From Spirosoma sp. KUDC1026 (GTDB lineage: Bacteria; Bacteroidota; Bacteroidia; Cytophagales; Spirosomataceae), in assembly GCF_013375035.1 (NCBI RefSeq), contig NZ_CP056032.1, forward strand, positions 1,906,001 to 1,970,000: a stretch of DNA of 64,000 nt, in the 5' to 3' direction. The notes under the pieces were generated by a model. That model saw only the letters and a list, made by a program, of their open reading frames with translations, made no database searches and was not told the origin of the DNA. Of this stretch, positions 41,579 to 49,981 are shown in pieces (positions within the stretch are counted from its first letter, which is position 1; the number at the start of each line of letters is the position of its first letter). Made by a program: the position numbers and the translations under genes.

Positions 41579-42043
41579 ATGAGCGACGAAACCATGGTAA
41601 AGACAGGGGAGTGCCAGAAGGCTACTTCGCGCTTCAACGCCTGTCTGCTGTTTTCGGCCAATGCGTTGTCGCGGGCCGTTACGGCCATTGGGGATGAGGA
41701 GTTTGGTCGGTTTGGGTTGTCGTATTCACACGCGTATCTGCTTTGCCTCGTTGTCGATCAGCCGGGCGTGACGCCTACAGAATTGAGTTCGGCGCTGTAT
41801 CTGACGCCATCGACCGTAACGCGGTTGGTGGAAAAGCTGGAACAGAAACATTTGGTTCGGCGCGAATCGGAAGGTAAGAAAACGCTGGTTTATCCAACCA
41901 ACGACGGTCAGGCGCTTCGGCTGGACATTGCCAGCGCCTGGGATCGGGTAGGTGATCGTTGTGCGCAGCTGGTCGGTGAAGAGAACGTATGCCAGTTGGC
42001 AACACAGGTTCTCAAAGCCGCTCAGGCACTGGGTGACGCCTAA
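41579..42043 (+). CDS. MarR family transcriptional regulator
   Basis: The 154-residue protein has the MarR winged helix: GLSYSHAYLLCLVVDQPGVTPTELSSALYLTPSTVTRLVEKLEQKHLVRRESEGKKTLVYPTNDG. This comprises helix, recognition helix and the basic wing with Arg and Asp. The flanking helices form the dimer interface. Such regulators respond to aromatic compounds or oxidants. The 18-base operator-like sequence at its promoter and again before the next gene points to control of a small operon. SDR and metallo-beta-lactamase genes follow on the same strand. Confidence 0.9.
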   Translation: MSDETMVKTGECQKATSRFNACLLFSANALSRAVTAIGDEEFGRFGLSYSHAYLLCLVVDQPGVTPTELSSALYLTPSTVTRLVEKLEQKHLVRRESEGKKTLVYPTNDGQALRLDIASAWDRVGDRCAQLVGEENVCQLATQVLKAAQALGDA

Positions 42044-42062
42044 AAAAATTTGTTTGATTTTA

Positions 42063-42080
42063 TTGTATGTGCAAGCAAAA
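42063..42080 (+). promoter_or_regulatory. Second copy of the MarR operator
   Basis: TTGTATGTGCAAGCAAAA here equals the reverse complement of the sequence at the marR promoter in 17 of 18 positions. It ends 12 bases before the ATG of the small downstream gene. Confidence 0.5.
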
Positions 42081-42092
42081 ATAGAAAGAGCC

Positions 42093-42308
42093 ATGAAAAA
42101 GAAAGACGAAACACTCTGCTATTTAGTGGGTAAAGGAAGTGACGCTACGAAAGACCTGTGCCGGTCTTTAGCAAAAGAAGGCGTCTCAGTAATGATCAAA
42201 CAAAAAGATACGGTTTCTGCCGCAACCAAAGAGGTTGAAACTGACCAGCACTGGTCGGGGCAACCCGGCGAAGACCTGTTTTTCAACGGCTGGAAGTTGC
42301 TGTTTTAA
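42093..42308 (+). CDS. Small protein of unknown function under the MarR operator
   Basis: A 71-residue protein starting MKKKDETLCYLVGKGSDATKDLCRSLAKEGVSVMIKQKD. The opening strand-helix-strand pattern resembles the first unit of a Rossmann dehydrogenase, but the TGxxxGxG loop is replaced by GKGSDAT and the chain ends soon after (DLFFNGWKLLF). It may be a decayed SDR fragment or a real small protein. The longer frame back to 41952 runs inside marR and is not used. It lies 110 bases before the full SDR gene. Confidence 0.5.
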   Translation: MKKKDETLCYLVGKGSDATKDLCRSLAKEGVSVMIKQKDTVSAATKEVETDQHWSGQPGEDLFFNGWKLLF

Positions 42309-42417
42309 AGGCCATCGTGTTGAATTAATCAGGAAACGGCTGGCAGGTAGGGGTAAACCAAAGTCATTCATAAGTAGTTGCCTATAGCATTACGCATCAC
42401 TACCAACCAAGTAACAC

Positions 42418-43266
42418 ATGGGAATTAAGACCGCCGTGATCACCGGTGCCAATTCGGGACTGGGACTGGCCACCGCCAAAGCGCTTGCGCAACGATCATT
42501 TGACCTGGTTCTGGTGTGCCGCAACGCAGACCGGGGTAAACAGGCGCAGACTAGCGTGCAGCAGGCAAACCCGGCCGTAAAAGTCGATTTGTTCCTGGCC
42601 GATCTGGCCGACGCTGAATCTGTTCGGCAGGTTGCCAAGGCAATCTGTTCGGCGTACCCTAAAATTGACGTATTGATCAACAATGCGGGGTACACGCCCA
42701 AAAGCATTGAATTCGTTGAGGAAGGCGTTGAGAAGTCGTTTTTTGCCAGTCATGTAGGCCACTTCATTCTGACGAACGGGCTCATGGATTCGCTCAAAGC
42801 GGCTGGTGCTGCCACTGGCGATGCCCGGGTCATCAGTCTGTCGTCGGCGGCTTACATTGGCGGACGTACAGCCCGGTTCTTCCGGAAGCTGGACAATCTG
42901 TCGCCTATGCTGGCTTACTGCGATGATAAACTTGCCAATCTGCTCTTTGCCAAAGAGTTGGCGAAACAGACGGCGGGAACGGGTATTACGGCCTATTCGG
43001 CTCATCCGGGCGCCGTTCGAACAAACTTTGGCAGTGACACGCTAGGGTTCGTTGGTCAGGCACTGGCACTGGCCCGACCCTTCATGCGAACGCCGGAGAA
43101 GGGAGCACAAACGTCAGTCTTTCTGGCGTCGGCTCCGCTCAAGTCAATCGGGGCTTCCAATAACGGCGGCTACTTTGCCGACAGTGCGCCAAAACGCACC
43201 CGCAACCGGGACATTACCGACGAGAAAGCCGCCTGGCTCTGGGAACGAACGCGTCAATACCTGTAA
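42418..43266 (+). CDS. SDR family NAD(P)-dependent oxidoreductase
   Basis: The 282-residue protein has the cofactor loop TGANSGLG at its start, VCRNADRG following strand 2, INNAGYTP (strand 4), a Ser in ISLSSAAY, and the catalytic YCDDK (YxxxK). HPGAVRTNFG follows. The retinol dehydrogenase/WWOX-like subgroup fits best. The arginine after strand 2 suggests preference for NADP. The substrate is unknown. It may belong to the MarR-controlled set. Confidence 0.88.
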   Translation: MGIKTAVITGANSGLGLATAKALAQRSFDLVLVCRNADRGKQAQTSVQQANPAVKVDLFLADLADAESVRQVAKAICSAYPKIDVLINNAGYTPKSIEFVEEGVEKSFFASHVGHFILTNGLMDSLKAAGAATGDARVISLSSAAYIGGRTARFFRKLDNLSPMLAYCDDKLANLLFAKELAKQTAGTGITAYSAHPGAVRTNFGSDTLGFVGQALALARPFMRTPEKGAQTSVFLASAPLKSIGASNNGGYFADSAPKRTRNRDITDEKAAWLWERTRQYL

Positions 43267-43289
43267 GATACTCAGAACGAACAGCTACT

Positions 43290-43316
43290 GGGGCCGCAGT
43301 CAATGACTGCGGCCCC
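43290..43316 (+). terminator. Hairpin after the SDR gene
   Basis: GGGGCCGCAGTCA pairs perfectly with TGACTGCGGCCCC across one base (a real loop of 5-7 after fraying). No T-tract follows, but the stem is very stable. Confidence 0.6.
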
Positions 43317-43371
43317 GTTATGTATCCGATAGTATGTAGTACTTTTACGTAGCATTCCTACCAGCTGACTT

Positions 43372-44121
43372 ATGCGCACGCTAAGTGTTTTCCTCTTTTC
43401 TTTTCTTAGTTGTATACTGGTTCAGGCGCAGGCTGTAAAAAAGCCACCGCTCAAGGTTACTCCTCTCAACGACCAGGTGTACGTGCATACGACCTATGGG
43501 GTATATAAAAACACAGCAACGCCCTCTAACGGATTAATCGTCAGAACTAACGCTGGCGTTCTGCTTGTCGATACAGGCTGGGATACAAAGGACGATACCG
43601 ACAATACCCGCCAGTTGATTCAGTGGGTTGTCGATAGCCTGCACCAGCCCATCCGTCTGTGTATTGTTACGCACGCCCACGACGACCGTGTTGGTGGAAT
43701 CAGTGAACTGAAGAAAGCAGGTATCCGGGTAATCAGTACGCCACTGACCGCGCAGAAGTCGGTTAAAGAAGGATATGAATCTCCCAACGCTATTCTGCCA
43801 GCCGATACAACATTCAAGGTTGGCGACGAACCGGTACGTTGCTATTTTCCAGGCGAAGGGCACACCAGCGATAACATTGTTGTCTGGCTGCCCAAGCAAC
43901 AGATTCTGCACGGTGGATGTCTAGTTAAAAGTGTGGGTGCCTTTGGTATGGGCAACGTTTCCGAAGCTAACCTGAACGAATGGGGCAACTCCGTCCGGAA
44001 CGTATTGAAACAATTCGGGACCGCCAAGATTGTTGTGCCCGGCCACGAAGAGTGGGGTGATACAAAGGCGCTGGAACACACATTGCAGCTGCTCGAAAAG
44101 CACGCAGCCGCCCAGCGCTGA
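43372..44121 (+). CDS. Subclass B1 metallo-beta-lactamase
   Basis: The 249-residue product starts with a signal peptide (to about residue 20, VQAQA) and has the metallo-beta-lactamase fold. The zinc ligands match subclass B1 in full: H101 and H103 and D105 in THAHDDRVGG, H164 in GEGHTSDN, C183 in GGCLVKS and H225 in VPGHEEW. The GGCLVKS motif with the Lys after the Cys is typical of true B1 enzymes such as VIM, IMP and CcrA, and argues against a mere MBL-fold hydrolase. B1 enzymes hydrolyse most beta-lactams including carbapenems. No mobile element or other resistance gene is nearby, so it appears chromosomal. Activity is not shown by sequence. Confidence 0.88.
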   Translation: MRTLSVFLFSFLSCILVQAQAVKKPPLKVTPLNDQVYVHTTYGVYKNTATPSNGLIVRTNAGVLLVDTGWDTKDDTDNTRQLIQWVVDSLHQPIRLCIVTHAHDDRVGGISELKKAGIRVISTPLTAQKSVKEGYESPNAILPADTTFKVGDEPVRCYFPGEGHTSDNIVVWLPKQQILHGGCLVKSVGAFGMGNVSEANLNEWGNSVRNVLKQFGTAKIVVPGHEEWGDTKALEHTLQLLEKHAAAQR

Positions 44122-44129
44122 GTTAATAC

Positions 44130-44933
44130 CTAACGCTGTCCCAACGGAAATGTATAGCCAATCGTAAGCTGTGTAGGAAAGGTCAATAACGTACCGATAA
44201 AGGGTTGATTGTTATCCCCGAAGGGAAAGTAAGACCGGATCTCCGCCGTTGCGTGACCAGGGCCTGTTTTGAGACTCATGCCCGCACCTGCCGCCAAGCC
44301 ACTGGTAAACCGGTCTGCCCCAGTGCCATCAAGCGACGTTTTCCGGCCGTTCAGGCTGGCGCTGGTAATGTAGGCTACGTAGGGACCAACGTTCAGGAAA
44401 AAGCGGCTTCTATTTATAGGTGCGGATGCAATTTTTAGGAACAGCGGAATCTCCACAACGTCCGAAGCCCCCACCAGTCGATTCCCCAGCGCCGACACAT
44501 TGCGCGTAGCGTAACGGGCGTAATTCAGTTCGGGTTGAAACGAAAAGCGGCCAGTGCCTATGGTTAGCATAACACCACCCACAAAGCTGCCCATTGGTGT
44601 AACCCCCTCGATCCGTCCCGCGTAAATCGGATACGTCACCCCGGCCCGAACCCCAATATGGTATTTACTGGCGGGGCGTACGACTGCTGTTGGCGTCGTG
44701 GCCACTCGAACCGGAGCTGTCCTTGGTGGGACGGGTTTGGGCGTCATCAGTGTCGCCTTTTTACCAGAAGTGACAGCCTTCTTAGGGGAAGGCTTTCGCG
44801 TTGATGACGTAGTTTTCCGGCTGGATACGCTTTTTGCTGACGGGCTGCCTTTTTTGTGCTGCCCCAGCGTCAGACTACCCGAAACAAGAAAGACGATAAG
44901 TAACTGACAGGCAGTTTTGGGAAATGATTGCAT
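44130..44933 (-). CDS. Outer-membrane beta-barrel protein with basic linker
   Basis: The 267-residue protein has a signal peptide (about residues 1-24, LTLGQ). A Lys/Ser/Thr/Pro-rich, probably unfolded region of about 65 residues follows (SSRKTTSSTRKPSPKKAV type). The rest is a small barrel with alternating strands: KYHIGVRAGVTYPIY, GRFSFQPELNYARYATR, FLKIASAP, RFFLNVGPYVAYITS and LTIGYTFPLGQR. The basic linker may bind peptidoglycan or lipopolysaccharide. It is convergent with the metallo-beta-lactamase gene, with an 8-base gap. Confidence 0.78.
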   Translation of the reverse strand: MQSFPKTACQLLIVFLVSGSLTLGQHKKGSPSAKSVSSRKTTSSTRKPSPKKAVTSGKKATLMTPKPVPPRTAPVRVATTPTAVVRPASKYHIGVRAGVTYPIYAGRIEGVTPMGSFVGGVMLTIGTGRFSFQPELNYARYATRNVSALGNRLVGASDVVEIPLFLKIASAPINRSRFFLNVGPYVAYITSASLNGRKTSLDGTGADRFTSGLAAGAGMSLKTGPGHATAEIRSYFPFGDNNQPFIGTLLTFPTQLTIGYTFPLGQR

Positions 44934-45034
44934 TGGCTAAGATACCGGACCTACGACAAAGGTGAGTAACAAATCATGGGTAAAGAAGTCAATCGATTAA
45001 ACATTTTAGGGGTTGGCTGAGTAGCTGTATTACT

Positions 45035-45748
45035 ATGAAAACTGAACACAAACTGACGGCTCTGATTACCGGAGCTAATAAAGGAATCGGCAAGGAAACC
45101 GCTCGCCAACTGGCACAGCGTGGTTTCGCCGTGTTCATCGGCTCCCGCGACATAGCAAAAGGTCGCGAGGCTTCCGAAGAACTTTGCAATGCTGGCTACG
45201 AAGCCACGTTTATTCAGCTTGACGTAACCGATCCGGTCAGTATTAAAACGGCCTGTGGTACGTTCTCGCAAAAGGCGGATCACCTGGATGTGCTGATCAA
45301 CAACGCGGCTATTCTGGAAGACCACGGTGAAAACATCCTGAAGCTTAACCCCGAATTGCTGGACCGGACCCTGAAATCGAATGTGAGCGGCCCGATTATG
45401 GTAATTCAGGATTTTCTGCCTTTTCTTAAGAAAAGCCCGGACGGCGGTCGGATTATCAACGTATCAAGCAGCCTGGGATCGATCAGCCGAATGGACGACG
45501 AATCACCGGCCTACAGCATTTCGAAAGCGGCTCTGAACGCCGTAACCAAGCAGTTTGCGGCTGCCCTTAAAAGCGACAACATCGCCGTCAACGCGGCCGA
45601 TCCGGGTTGGGTACGTACCAGCCTGGGTGGCCCAGAAGCGCATCGTTCTGTCGAACAGGGCGCCGAAACTATCGTGTGGCTGGCGGAAGAAATTGACCAG
45701 TCAGAAACGGGTAAGTTCTGGTGCGATAAGCAGGAGTGCGAGTGGTAA
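45035..45748 (+). CDS. SDR family oxidoreductase
   Basis: The 237-residue protein has TGANKGIGKETARQLA (cofactor loop), LDVTD, INNAAIL, INVSSSLGS with the catalytic Ser and YSISK (YxxxK), then NAADPGWVRTSLGG. It is closest in pattern to carbonyl reductase-like SDRs that act on small carbonyls. The start ATG is 101 bases from the divergent barrel gene. It is not adjacent to the other SDR at 42418 but belongs to the same broad family. Confidence 0.9.
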   Translation: MKTEHKLTALITGANKGIGKETARQLAQRGFAVFIGSRDIAKGREASEELCNAGYEATFIQLDVTDPVSIKTACGTFSQKADHLDVLINNAAILEDHGENILKLNPELLDRTLKSNVSGPIMVIQDFLPFLKKSPDGGRIINVSSSLGSISRMDDESPAYSISKAALNAVTKQFAAALKSDNIAVNAADPGWVRTSLGGPEAHRSVEQGAETIVWLAEEIDQSETGKFWCDKQECEW

Positions 45749-45764
45749 ATGGATGTTAAGCAAG

Positions 45765-45824
45765 TTTTTTGACCGGATTACAGGATTTTAACTCACTTGA
45801 AAATCCTGTAATCCGGTCAAAAAA
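45765..45824. terminator. Perfect 25-bp hairpin between SDR and subtilase genes
   Basis: TTTTTTGACCGGATTACAGG and following bases (45765-45789) pair perfectly with 45800-45824 across a 10-base loop. With T-runs at the ends of both strands it can terminate the two convergent genes. The GGATTACAGGATTTT core is a simple-repeat-like unit. Confidence 0.8.
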
Positions 45825-45845
45825 CCATCCAAACCATCTATAGAC

Positions 45846-47498
45846 CTACTTTCGGGCGGTCAGCCGCTGCGCTAGTTTAACGGCCTCGTAAGCATTCAAC
45901 AGACCGCCGGAGCGGCTGAGGCTACCGAATGGAACGCGCAGGTTCGCCCGGCCGGGTTTGTTGACCAGCAGCGTCGGTTTGTAACTGCTCTCCATAAGCA
46001 GCGTGCGTACCTGAACCGCCGTCAGTGATGGAAAATACGACCGGATCAAAGCTGCTACGCCCGCTGCGCAGGGTGCCGCCATGCTGGTGCCCGAGAAGCG
46101 GGCATAGCGGTTTCCGGGGATGGTCGATAAAATTTCGGTACCGGGGGCAAATAAATCGACCGTCTGCGTACCGTAGTTCGACGAACGGCTCACCAGTTTG
46201 TCCGTCAATGGCGGTGCACTATTACCCACAACCAGTACATTACGAGCAACGTTTCCATCCGCATAACGAGCCGAGGGGTAGGTGCGGAGCGTATCCGTAT
46301 TCTGCCCATTATTACCCGCTGCCAGTACAATCAGGACATCACGCTCTTCGGCAAATCGGACAGCCGCATCAACCTGCTCCTTGAATGGCGAGAGCCGTTT
46401 GCCAAAACTCATGTTTATGACTTTCGCGCCGTTCTCAACGGCGTAACGAATACCGTTTGCTACGTCCTTATCCCGCTCGTCGCCATTGGCCGGTACAACT
46501 GCCACCGACATGATCCGGACGTTGTCGGCAATGCCGTCGATACCCAATCCATTGCTGCGCTGCGCCCCAATAATACCTGCTACGTGACTGCCATGAACCG
46601 CCAGGTCTGATCCTTTAGGGAGTTTCATCGTCGGACTGCCGTAGTAGCGTTCGGTAAGATCGGCTGGATTATCGCCAACGGATTGCTGCGGATGGTAATC
46701 GGGGTTAAAGGCAATGTCCGTATCGTTGTTGACAATGAACCGAAAGCGACTCCAGTTGAGTCGAAGGATCGTCAGATAGGCCCCAAACGGACCGTACTGC
46801 GGGAAATACGTGTCTGCCAGTAAATTGCGCACAACAGGGGCCAGACTATCAGTCGGGAGCGAGACGCCACGAATCGCCTGCTGCGTGGTGGCCGAATCGG
46901 GCAACTGCTGCTGAATCGCCCGCGCGATCTGCCAAAAGCGGGTCGTATCGGTAAAGATCGTCCGTTTGGCCTGTCCGGCCTGATAACGCTGTAAGAACTG
47001 CTTTTTGGCGTTCTGGTACGTATCGTACTGCCGCCGGTCGGCAGGTTTTACCTGCTCTGGCAATAAACGGTCATATCTGGCGCGCAGATTCAAATAAGTC
47101 TGGGTAATCTCGGGCTGACCAAACTCATACGTATCACCGCCGGGACCACCCATGAAATTCCAGCCGTTGACGTCATCGACGTAGCCGTTCTTGTCGTCGT
47201 CGGTCTGATTGCCGGCCACCTCTTTAGGGTTCACCCAAAGCACATTCTTCAGATCCTCGTGCGTCGGGTCGACGCCGGAATCCAGCACGCCAACGACGAC
47301 GGGCGTCGACGTTTTTCCCTTCAGAAGATCATAGGCTTTATGCAGGCTGATACCCGCTACCGAGTCCGTTTGGGGATCCAGGTACGACCAGTCGCGCTGG
47401 AGTGTATCCGCCTTTGAACCAGTCGATTGCGCATGAGCAACCGACGTAGTCACAAGGGCGACACACAGGTTCAGAAAAAAAATGAGACGTACAGGCAT
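45846..47498 (-). CDS. S8 family serine peptidase (subtilase)
   Basis: The 550-residue protein has a signal peptide (about residues 1-24, SVAHAQ) and the subtilase catalytic triad: Asp73 in VVVGVLDSGVDPTHED, His in AVHGSHVAGIIGAQRSNG, Ser in FSGTSMAAPCAAGVAAL. About 230 residues separate the Asp and His regions, a large insertion found in Bacteroidota S8 peptidases. The oxyanion Asn is in VLAAGNNGQNTD. It is secreted, probably to the periplasm or outside, and shows no type IX tail. The GH20 gene is 8 bases upstream in the same direction, so both are likely co-transcribed. Confidence 0.93.
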   Translation of the reverse strand: MPVRLIFFLNLCVALVTTSVAHAQSTGSKADTLQRDWSYLDPQTDSVAGISLHKAYDLLKGKTSTPVVVGVLDSGVDPTHEDLKNVLWVNPKEVAGNQTDDDKNGYVDDVNGWNFMGGPGGDTYEFGQPEITQTYLNLRARYDRLLPEQVKPADRRQYDTYQNAKKQFLQRYQAGQAKRTIFTDTTRFWQIARAIQQQLPDSATTQQAIRGVSLPTDSLAPVVRNLLADTYFPQYGPFGAYLTILRLNWSRFRFIVNNDTDIAFNPDYHPQQSVGDNPADLTERYYGSPTMKLPKGSDLAVHGSHVAGIIGAQRSNGLGIDGIADNVRIMSVAVVPANGDERDKDVANGIRYAVENGAKVINMSFGKRLSPFKEQVDAAVRFAEERDVLIVLAAGNNGQNTDTLRTYPSARYADGNVARNVLVVGNSAPPLTDKLVSRSSNYGTQTVDLFAPGTEILSTIPGNRYARFSGTSMAAPCAAGVAALIRSYFPSLTAVQVRTLLMESSYKPTLLVNKPGRANLRVPFGSLSRSGGLLNAYEAVKLAQRLTARK

Positions 47499-47506
47499 AC
47501 GGAAAG

Positions 47507-49807
47507 TTAACGAACGAACCAGCTGTCCGGTATATTGGCCGGCGCCGAACCGTTCAGGCTGTATTGCAGCTTCAGCGTGAACCCACCACCCCCTTCAATG
47601 AAATCAGCTTCGAACGGGTGAGCGCCTTTCGACAGGGCCACCTGCCCGCTCTTTTCGATGGGGAAATGGTTGCCATCGTTGTCTACGACCATCCGGTCGG
47701 CAATGCGCAGAATCCCGCCATCGTCGCAGGTGTAGAAGAAGCTGTAAACGCCCGTTTCCGGTACGTTCAGATAGCCCCGGAACTGAATACCAAAGCTGGG
47801 CGCATTAACCGACTTCGGCACAACGATGTTGTTAATCGTGTAGGTGCTATCGGGCGTCTGCTGTTTCATCAGTTTGGTTTCCTTGAACGCCTGTTTGTAA
47901 TAGCTGCACTGCAGGCCCGGTTTAGGACTGTTGAGTACAACCGGTTCAGCGTAGGTCTGCTGCTGGTAGCGGAGTGTGTACACATCACCGCGTAGGCCCG
48001 AGCCGTGTAGGCCCGATGGTGTAAAGGCCGCTACGTTGATCGTCTGGGGCTTCGAAATAACCAGTTCGTCTTTCAGCTCGGTCGAACTGGCAGTTGGCTG
48101 AGAACCGTCGGTCGTGTAGCGAAGCGTATAGCTGGGCAGCGATTTTTTGATACGTAGCGCGGCTTTGTCGACAAACACATTTTCCTCCGCAAAGCCGGTC
48201 AGATCCGGGAGCCGGTAATGGATACCCAGCGCTTCCAGGCGCAGGAAGTGCTGTAACAGCCGTTGCTGGTACGAAGCAAAGTCTTTTTTGGCGGTCCAGA
48301 CAACCTCCGACAGGGCGGTCATGCGGGGCATCATCATGTACTCGACCCGGTTCTGGCTGGGAATATACTCCGTCCAGATGTTGGCCTGCGCGCCCATGAA
48401 CAGCTTGCGTTGCTCGGGGGTAATGCCTTCGGGCACTACGTTCAGATTATACACGTTTTCGACCGACTGAATGCCCGGCGGGCTGTCGAAATACAACGTA
48501 CTGACCGGCGTCATCACGATCTCATTCCCGTTTTTGGCCGCTTTTGCCGGAGCATCTTTTACCCAGCTACGCCAGTACATCACCGTTGCCGATTTGTCGA
48601 GACCACCTTCGAGGGCATCGTCCCAGACCAGCAGTTTCCTGCCCTTCGACTGAACAAATTTCTCTACCCGACGCACGAAATAGCTCTGCAATTCCTCCAC
48701 GTTTTTAAGGCCTTCCCGCTTCATCAGTTCCTGACAGGCGGACGACTGCGCCCAGGTCGTTTTCTCCACCTCATCGGCGCCAATGTGAACGTATTTACTG
48801 GGGAACAGCGCGATAACCTCGCTCAGGACAGCTTCGGTAAATTGATACGTTGGCTCGTTACAGGGGCAAACGGGGACTGAAAAGGTTTTCCCCCAGCCTT
48901 CCTGACCTGTACAGCTCAGAAACGGATAGGCCTTGATGGCGGCCGTCAGGTGGCCGGGCATGTCGATTTCAGGAATGATCTCGATGTGCTTCGTAGCCGC
49001 ATACGCGATCAGGTCGCGCATCTGAGTCTGGGTGTAAAAACCGCCGTATTGCGTCTGTCCGTTCTGCTGGCGCAGATGCTGCTTCGGCAGGTCGAAATCC
49101 GGGTTCGTAATCGACCGCTTCAGTACGACCGAATCCTGGTTGTTGAACGTCCGCCAGGCGCCTTCGCTGGTCAGTTTAGGATAGGCTTTAATTTCTAGCC
49201 GCCAGCCCTGGTCATCGGTCAGGTGGAGGTGAAACTTGTTGAATTTGTAGAGCGCCAGCCAGTCGACGAACGTATGCAGGTAATCCATCGAGAAAAAATG
49301 CCGTGATACGTCCAGGTGCATTCCCCGCCAGCTGTAAGCTGGCTGGTCCTGAATCTGAACCGCTGGCAAAGCCAACGACGAAACCGTTTTCCCACTCGTC
49401 TGCTCGATGGAAACGGGCAGCAGTTGCCGAATCGTCTGAATCGCGCGGAACATGCCGGCCGGCTCTTTGGCCGACAGCGTAACCTGCCGGGGCGTAATGG
49501 TCAGTTTATAAGCTTCGGGTGCGGTCAGGCTCGCATCATACCGTAGCTCAATCGTAGAACCGCTTCCCTTGGTCGGTAATCGTTTCCCCAGGCTGGGCTC
49601 TACCAGCGATTGCAAAATAGTAGCTTCGTTGGCAAAGAGTTTGTCCGGCACTAGCAAAGCCGTCTGCGCGGTCAGTGTAAACTGCCCCTGGGCGGGCGTG
49701 AGCGAGGTGGGGTAAGGAATAAGAGGGTAACGCTGGGCCAGGTCCTGCGCCTGTGCGACGCATACGGATAGGAACACCAGCCAGAGGGAGAGGTACGTTC
49801 TAGTCAT
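47507..49807 (-). CDS. Beta-N-acetylhexosaminidase, glycoside hydrolase family 20
   Basis: The enzyme removes terminal GlcNAc/GalNAc from chitin or glycans. The 766-residue product has a signal peptide (MTRTYLSLWLVFLSVCVAQAQ) and a GH20b N-terminal alpha/beta domain (YPTSLTPAQGQFTL). The catalytic barrel follows, with HLHLTDDQGWRLEIKAYP, the Asp-Glu pair in KYVHIGADEVEKTTW, and LVWDDALEGG, WRSW and WTEYIPS. The C terminus has a chitobiase-like beta domain and a PA14-like sugar-binding domain (YTCDDGGILRIADRMVVDN, then GGGFTLKLQY). ATG 49807 is preferred to the TTG at 49816. It lies downstream of the hybrid sensor gene, which may regulate it. Confidence 0.95.
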   Translation of the reverse strand: MTRTYLSLWLVFLSVCVAQAQDLAQRYPLIPYPTSLTPAQGQFTLTAQTALLVPDKLFANEATILQSLVEPSLGKRLPTKGSGSTIELRYDASLTAPEAYKLTITPRQVTLSAKEPAGMFRAIQTIRQLLPVSIEQTSGKTVSSLALPAVQIQDQPAYSWRGMHLDVSRHFFSMDYLHTFVDWLALYKFNKFHLHLTDDQGWRLEIKAYPKLTSEGAWRTFNNQDSVVLKRSITNPDFDLPKQHLRQQNGQTQYGGFYTQTQMRDLIAYAATKHIEIIPEIDMPGHLTAAIKAYPFLSCTGQEGWGKTFSVPVCPCNEPTYQFTEAVLSEVIALFPSKYVHIGADEVEKTTWAQSSACQELMKREGLKNVEELQSYFVRRVEKFVQSKGRKLLVWDDALEGGLDKSATVMYWRSWVKDAPAKAAKNGNEIVMTPVSTLYFDSPPGIQSVENVYNLNVVPEGITPEQRKLFMGAQANIWTEYIPSQNRVEYMMMPRMTALSEVVWTAKKDFASYQQRLLQHFLRLEALGIHYRLPDLTGFAEENVFVDKAALRIKKSLPSYTLRYTTDGSQPTASSTELKDELVISKPQTINVAAFTPSGLHGSGLRGDVYTLRYQQQTYAEPVVLNSPKPGLQCSYYKQAFKETKLMKQQTPDSTYTINNIVVPKSVNAPSFGIQFRGYLNVPETGVYSFFYTCDDGGILRIADRMVVDNDGNHFPIEKSGQVALSKGAHPFEADFIEGGGGFTLKLQYSLNGSAPANIPDSWFVR

Positions 49808-49981
49808 GGAGGGCAAAAATACGAACGGACAACGAAGTGAAGGTTCGTTTGGCGCGAAACGAATGGCCGTATATTGATCGGAGAACGCTGGGGTCAGGGA
49901 AAATTCGATACAGATAACCGGGTAACCTGGTGCTCATCACCCACCACAGTGCGGAGGCCGCATCCTTGTTCACTCAACAGA

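Noticed and set aside
42093-42308. Calling the 71-residue gene a true SDR
   Set aside because: It lacks the TGxxxGxG loop and the catalytic YxxxK; only the first strand-helix pattern is similar.
43372-44121. Recent horizontal acquisition of the metallo-beta-lactamase
   Set aside because: No IS, integron, repeat boundary or clear composition change was seen around the gene.
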